This document shows positions 57,077 to 64,000 of a DNA stretch of 64,000 nucleotides, in pieces; within the stretch, counting starts at the first letter, position 1; every line of letters starts with the position of its first letter. Both the position numbers and the translations under genes were made by a program. This DNA comes from Polychytrium aggregatum. Taxonomy: Eukaryota; Chytridiomycota; Chytridiomycetes; Polychytriales. Under the pieces are notes generated by a model. It searched no databases. It saw only the letters and a list, made by a program, of their open reading frames with translations, and was not told the origin of the DNA. Where the stretch lies: contig NW_026516203.1 of NCBI RefSeq assembly GCF_025602895.1, forward strand, positions 496,001 to 560,000, in the 5' to 3' direction.

Positions 57077-58176
57077 ATCTGAGATGCGACGGGAGGTGGA
57101 TCCGTGGGAGGCGAGCGAGCCGGCCATTGCTCAGAGGGGATCATCGCCACATGCAAACACCCGTATTGCAACGGAGGAGCCAGGCGAGGCGAGCAGGGAG
57201 GAAAACAGTAGCCGGCTCCGAGATGGATCAGTAAATACAGCGAGGCTTTGGCCGCGTAGATGCTGCTGCCGAACCTGCCCCATCGACGGTGTTGTGTCTC
57301 TCCTGTGCTGCTGCCGCTCTCCCGGCCAAACTGCCTCCGCTTCTCTTGTTCCCCCGTCCGAGTGGTCAGTGTGCAACTGGGGTGACTCACCAGGACGAGT
57401 TCACGTGCGGTGCAGTTCGATCGTGAGAGCGCAACAACAGCGATGCACAATCAGTCGGCATCCGGGAAGTATCTGGGTGATATGCTGCGAGCGAGGATGC
57501 AGCGGAAGAGTACTGTTGGGGAAGTGGACATCGTTCGATATTGGACGTTGTTGGACGTCGTTGGACGTCGTTAGAAGCGCCATTGAACATCGTTGGCCAG
57601 CGATATCAAACAGCGGCCTCGGTTGTTGATACCGACTGTCGAATGCCGATTCCGGCCGGCCGAGCGAGAGCGGCCAAGCTCAGTTCGCCCGGCAGAGCGG
57701 CCCACCGTCCGTGCGCTTCCAGATGCTTCTCAGCGGGGCCCGTCGCTCTTGCCCGTCCATCGGTGCCCGAATCACTCGTTCTGCTCGTTCTGCTCGTCCG
57801 CCGAGGGCCCTCTTGCTCGCCCATCTCGCATCCAGAATCGCTTGCAGAATCGCTTCCCGTCCTCCAGCGCTCTCTCCTCCCGTCAGCCCATCTGTCCATC
57901 TGTCCATCTGTCCATCTGCCCCATCGGCCCCTTGATCCTCCATCTTCTCGCCATTACCGCCGTGCCTGTGCACAGAATCGCCTTCACTCCCCACCAGCAC
58001 ATTCACCACATCCACCGCTCGATCGCTCGGCATCACTTGCCGCCGTCGCTTGTTGCCATCGCTCGTTCGCTACCGTCGCCGCCCATCCACATCCACACCC
58101 ACATCCACATCCACACCCACATCCACATCCACACCCTCGCCCATTCCCAGTCGCTGGACATCCTCCGCCGTCGCCC
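57077..58176. other. Intergenic region and 5' UTR of KDM4-like gene
   Basis: About 1.1 kb. The KDM4 frame is open back to 57541, but that part encodes repeats (tgtccatc, ccacatccacacc) and Ser/Pro/Arg-rich sequence without similarity, so it is treated as 5' UTR. Confidence 0.5.
58084..58135. repeat. 18-bp tandem repeat (acatccacatccacaccc)
   Basis: Nearly three copies, about 40 bp upstream of the chosen KDM4 ATG. Confidence 0.85.
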
Positions 58177-63292
<5,116 letters not shown>

Positions 63293-63465
63293 TCATTCTA
63301 CCCAAATACACTGCCGAGCCCCGGGCATTCTTGCCTGCCATCGAGACATAGTCACACTTGACAAGCGCGATGGACCCTCGTTTCCGCCTCTCGTCTCCCC
63401 CGAGCTCTTGCACCAGTCATGGGCCAAGAAACCAAGATTTCGAGCTGTATTTGCTCAGTCCAGGC

Positions 63466-64000
63466 TCAGTTGGGTCGGGGAGCGACCGCCAGGAATCGGA
63501 CATATTCCTTTAGTCGCTGTTTGCGCTGGGTAAAGCTACCGGTCCCGACGAGACGGAGCCGGGGCGGCTGTTCAGACTTGGATGAGGCTGAGGCTGGGGC
63601 TGAGGCTGACGAGCTTGCAGCACTTTGGTCGTCCAAGCTAGCATGGTTCTCAGGCCCGCCAAAGAGCACGACGTTCACGGTGATGTCGTCACGGTGGCGA
63701 CGGCTGTGCGGGGCAGGGATGCCCAGCAGTCGGCCGATCTTGTCGTCGTCTTTTCCACCAAAGGCATTACGGATCAAGTGCGTTGCGAGGTTATCGTCGA
63801 CATAGCTGAAGCCGGCGACACGCTCGGGGCTGAGGTCGTTGAACTGCAGGTTCTTTTGCTGGCTGCTGGCTTCGGCCGGGTATGCGGGCGGCGGGACGAG
63901 CCGCTTGCGCTCGAGCTGGCCGGCGACCAGGTGCACACACTCCTCACTCGAGAGCTCGTCATAGAGACCATCCGAGCCAAGCACGAGGAACTTGTCCTTG
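63466..64000 (-). CDS. PP2C-type phosphatase, pyruvate dehydrogenase phosphatase-like, C-terminal part
   Basis: The gene runs off the right edge; the C-terminal 178 codons are visible, with the stop at 63466. The edge reads KDKFLVLGSDGLYDELSSEE, the PP2C motif whose Asp binds the catalytic metal. DNLATHLIRNAFGGKDDDKI, then LLGIPAPHSRRHRDDITVNV, matches the end of the PDP/Ptc5 subfamily (..xxRxxRDDITVxVVFF). The RDDIT Asp is the last metal ligand of the fold. The family dephosphorylates the E1alpha subunit of pyruvate dehydrogenase in the mitochondrion and so activates it. The tail after NVVLFGGPE is a Ser/Ala-rich extension. Targeting cannot be judged because the N-terminus is outside the window. 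Confidence 0.88.
   Translation of the reverse strand, partial: KDKFLVLGSDGLYDELSSEECVHLVAGQLERKRLVPPPAYPAEASSQQKNLQFNDLSPERVAGFSYVDDNLATHLIRNAFGGKDDDKIGRLLGIPAPHSRRHRDDITVNVVLFGGPENHASLDDQSAASSSASAPASASSKSEQPPRLRLVGTGSFTQRKQRLKEYVRFLAVAPRPN

Noticed and set aside
57541-58176. N-terminal extension of the KDM4 frame with an (HP)n run
   Set aside because: Encoded by tandem repeats and Ser/Pro/Arg-rich sequence with no similarity; the ATG at 58177 is the better start.

Overview
The window is nuclear DNA from a fungus, most likely an early-diverging (chytrid-type) lineage. The genes are protein-coding and intron-dense (up to 16 exons), with GT-AG introns mostly of about 60-300 bp and occasional tact/gact-AAC branch points. 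The content is fungal/opisthokont: a CSL transcription factor, AP-3 delta, Dre2/anamorsin, CRL4-Cdt2, a KDM4-type demethylase with PHD fingers, a NuA4-type bromodomain protein and a Dictyostelium cAR/Git3-like GPCR. I see no bacterial operons, CRISPR arrays, rRNA, tRNA or intact transposons. Exon coordinates were read by hand from splice signals, reading-frame phase and family alignment from memory; nearly all models close to a whole number of codons.

Layout. 1-14.3 kb: 3' part of a CSL transcription factor (+), then on the minus strand a large Cid1/TUTase-like nucleotidyltransferase with degenerate catalytic residues, and the 16-exon AP-3 delta subunit. 14.7-26.5 kb: a PABPN1/Pab2-like RRM protein (+), an RCHY1-like E3 ligase with an acidic and His-rich N-terminal extension (-), the Fe-S assembly factor Dre2 (+), and a single-pass membrane protein with a Thr-rich outer part and a Tyr/Gln/Asn-rich tail (-). 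27-34.5 kb: an Angel/CCR4-like nuclease (-), an AVT-type vacuolar amino-acid transporter (+) and a broken Sel1-repeat gene (+). 34.8-42.9 kb: NMNAT (-), an LYR-motif protein (-), COQ2 (-), mitochondrial ribosomal protein uL3m (+), and a 93-aa unknown (-). 43.7-64 kb: a 198-aa protein with two hydrophobic segments (+), Cdt2 (+), an unknown basic protein (-), the GPCR (-), a BRD8-like bromodomain protein (+), a full KDM4-type JmjN/JmjC/PHD/ePHD protein (+), and the 3' end of a PP2C-type pyruvate dehydrogenase phosphatase (-).

There is no functional operon. Several neighbours share themes: mitochondrial (LYR protein, COQ2, uL3m, PDP), chromatin and genome maintenance (Cdt2, BRD8, KDM4) and RNA (TUTase-like, Pab2-like, Angel/CCR4-like). 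Divergent pairs share short upstream regions, for example Angel/AVT (395 bp) and COQ2/uL3m (411 bp). Introns and intergenic stretches carry many short 10-30 bp tandem repeats. The most interesting points are the catalytically altered TUTase-like protein, the KDM4 with PHD cassette in a fungus, the Thr-rich/prion-like-tail membrane protein, a well supported GC-AG intron in AP-3 delta, a 16-nt microexon in the JmjC core, and the decayed Sel1-repeat gene.
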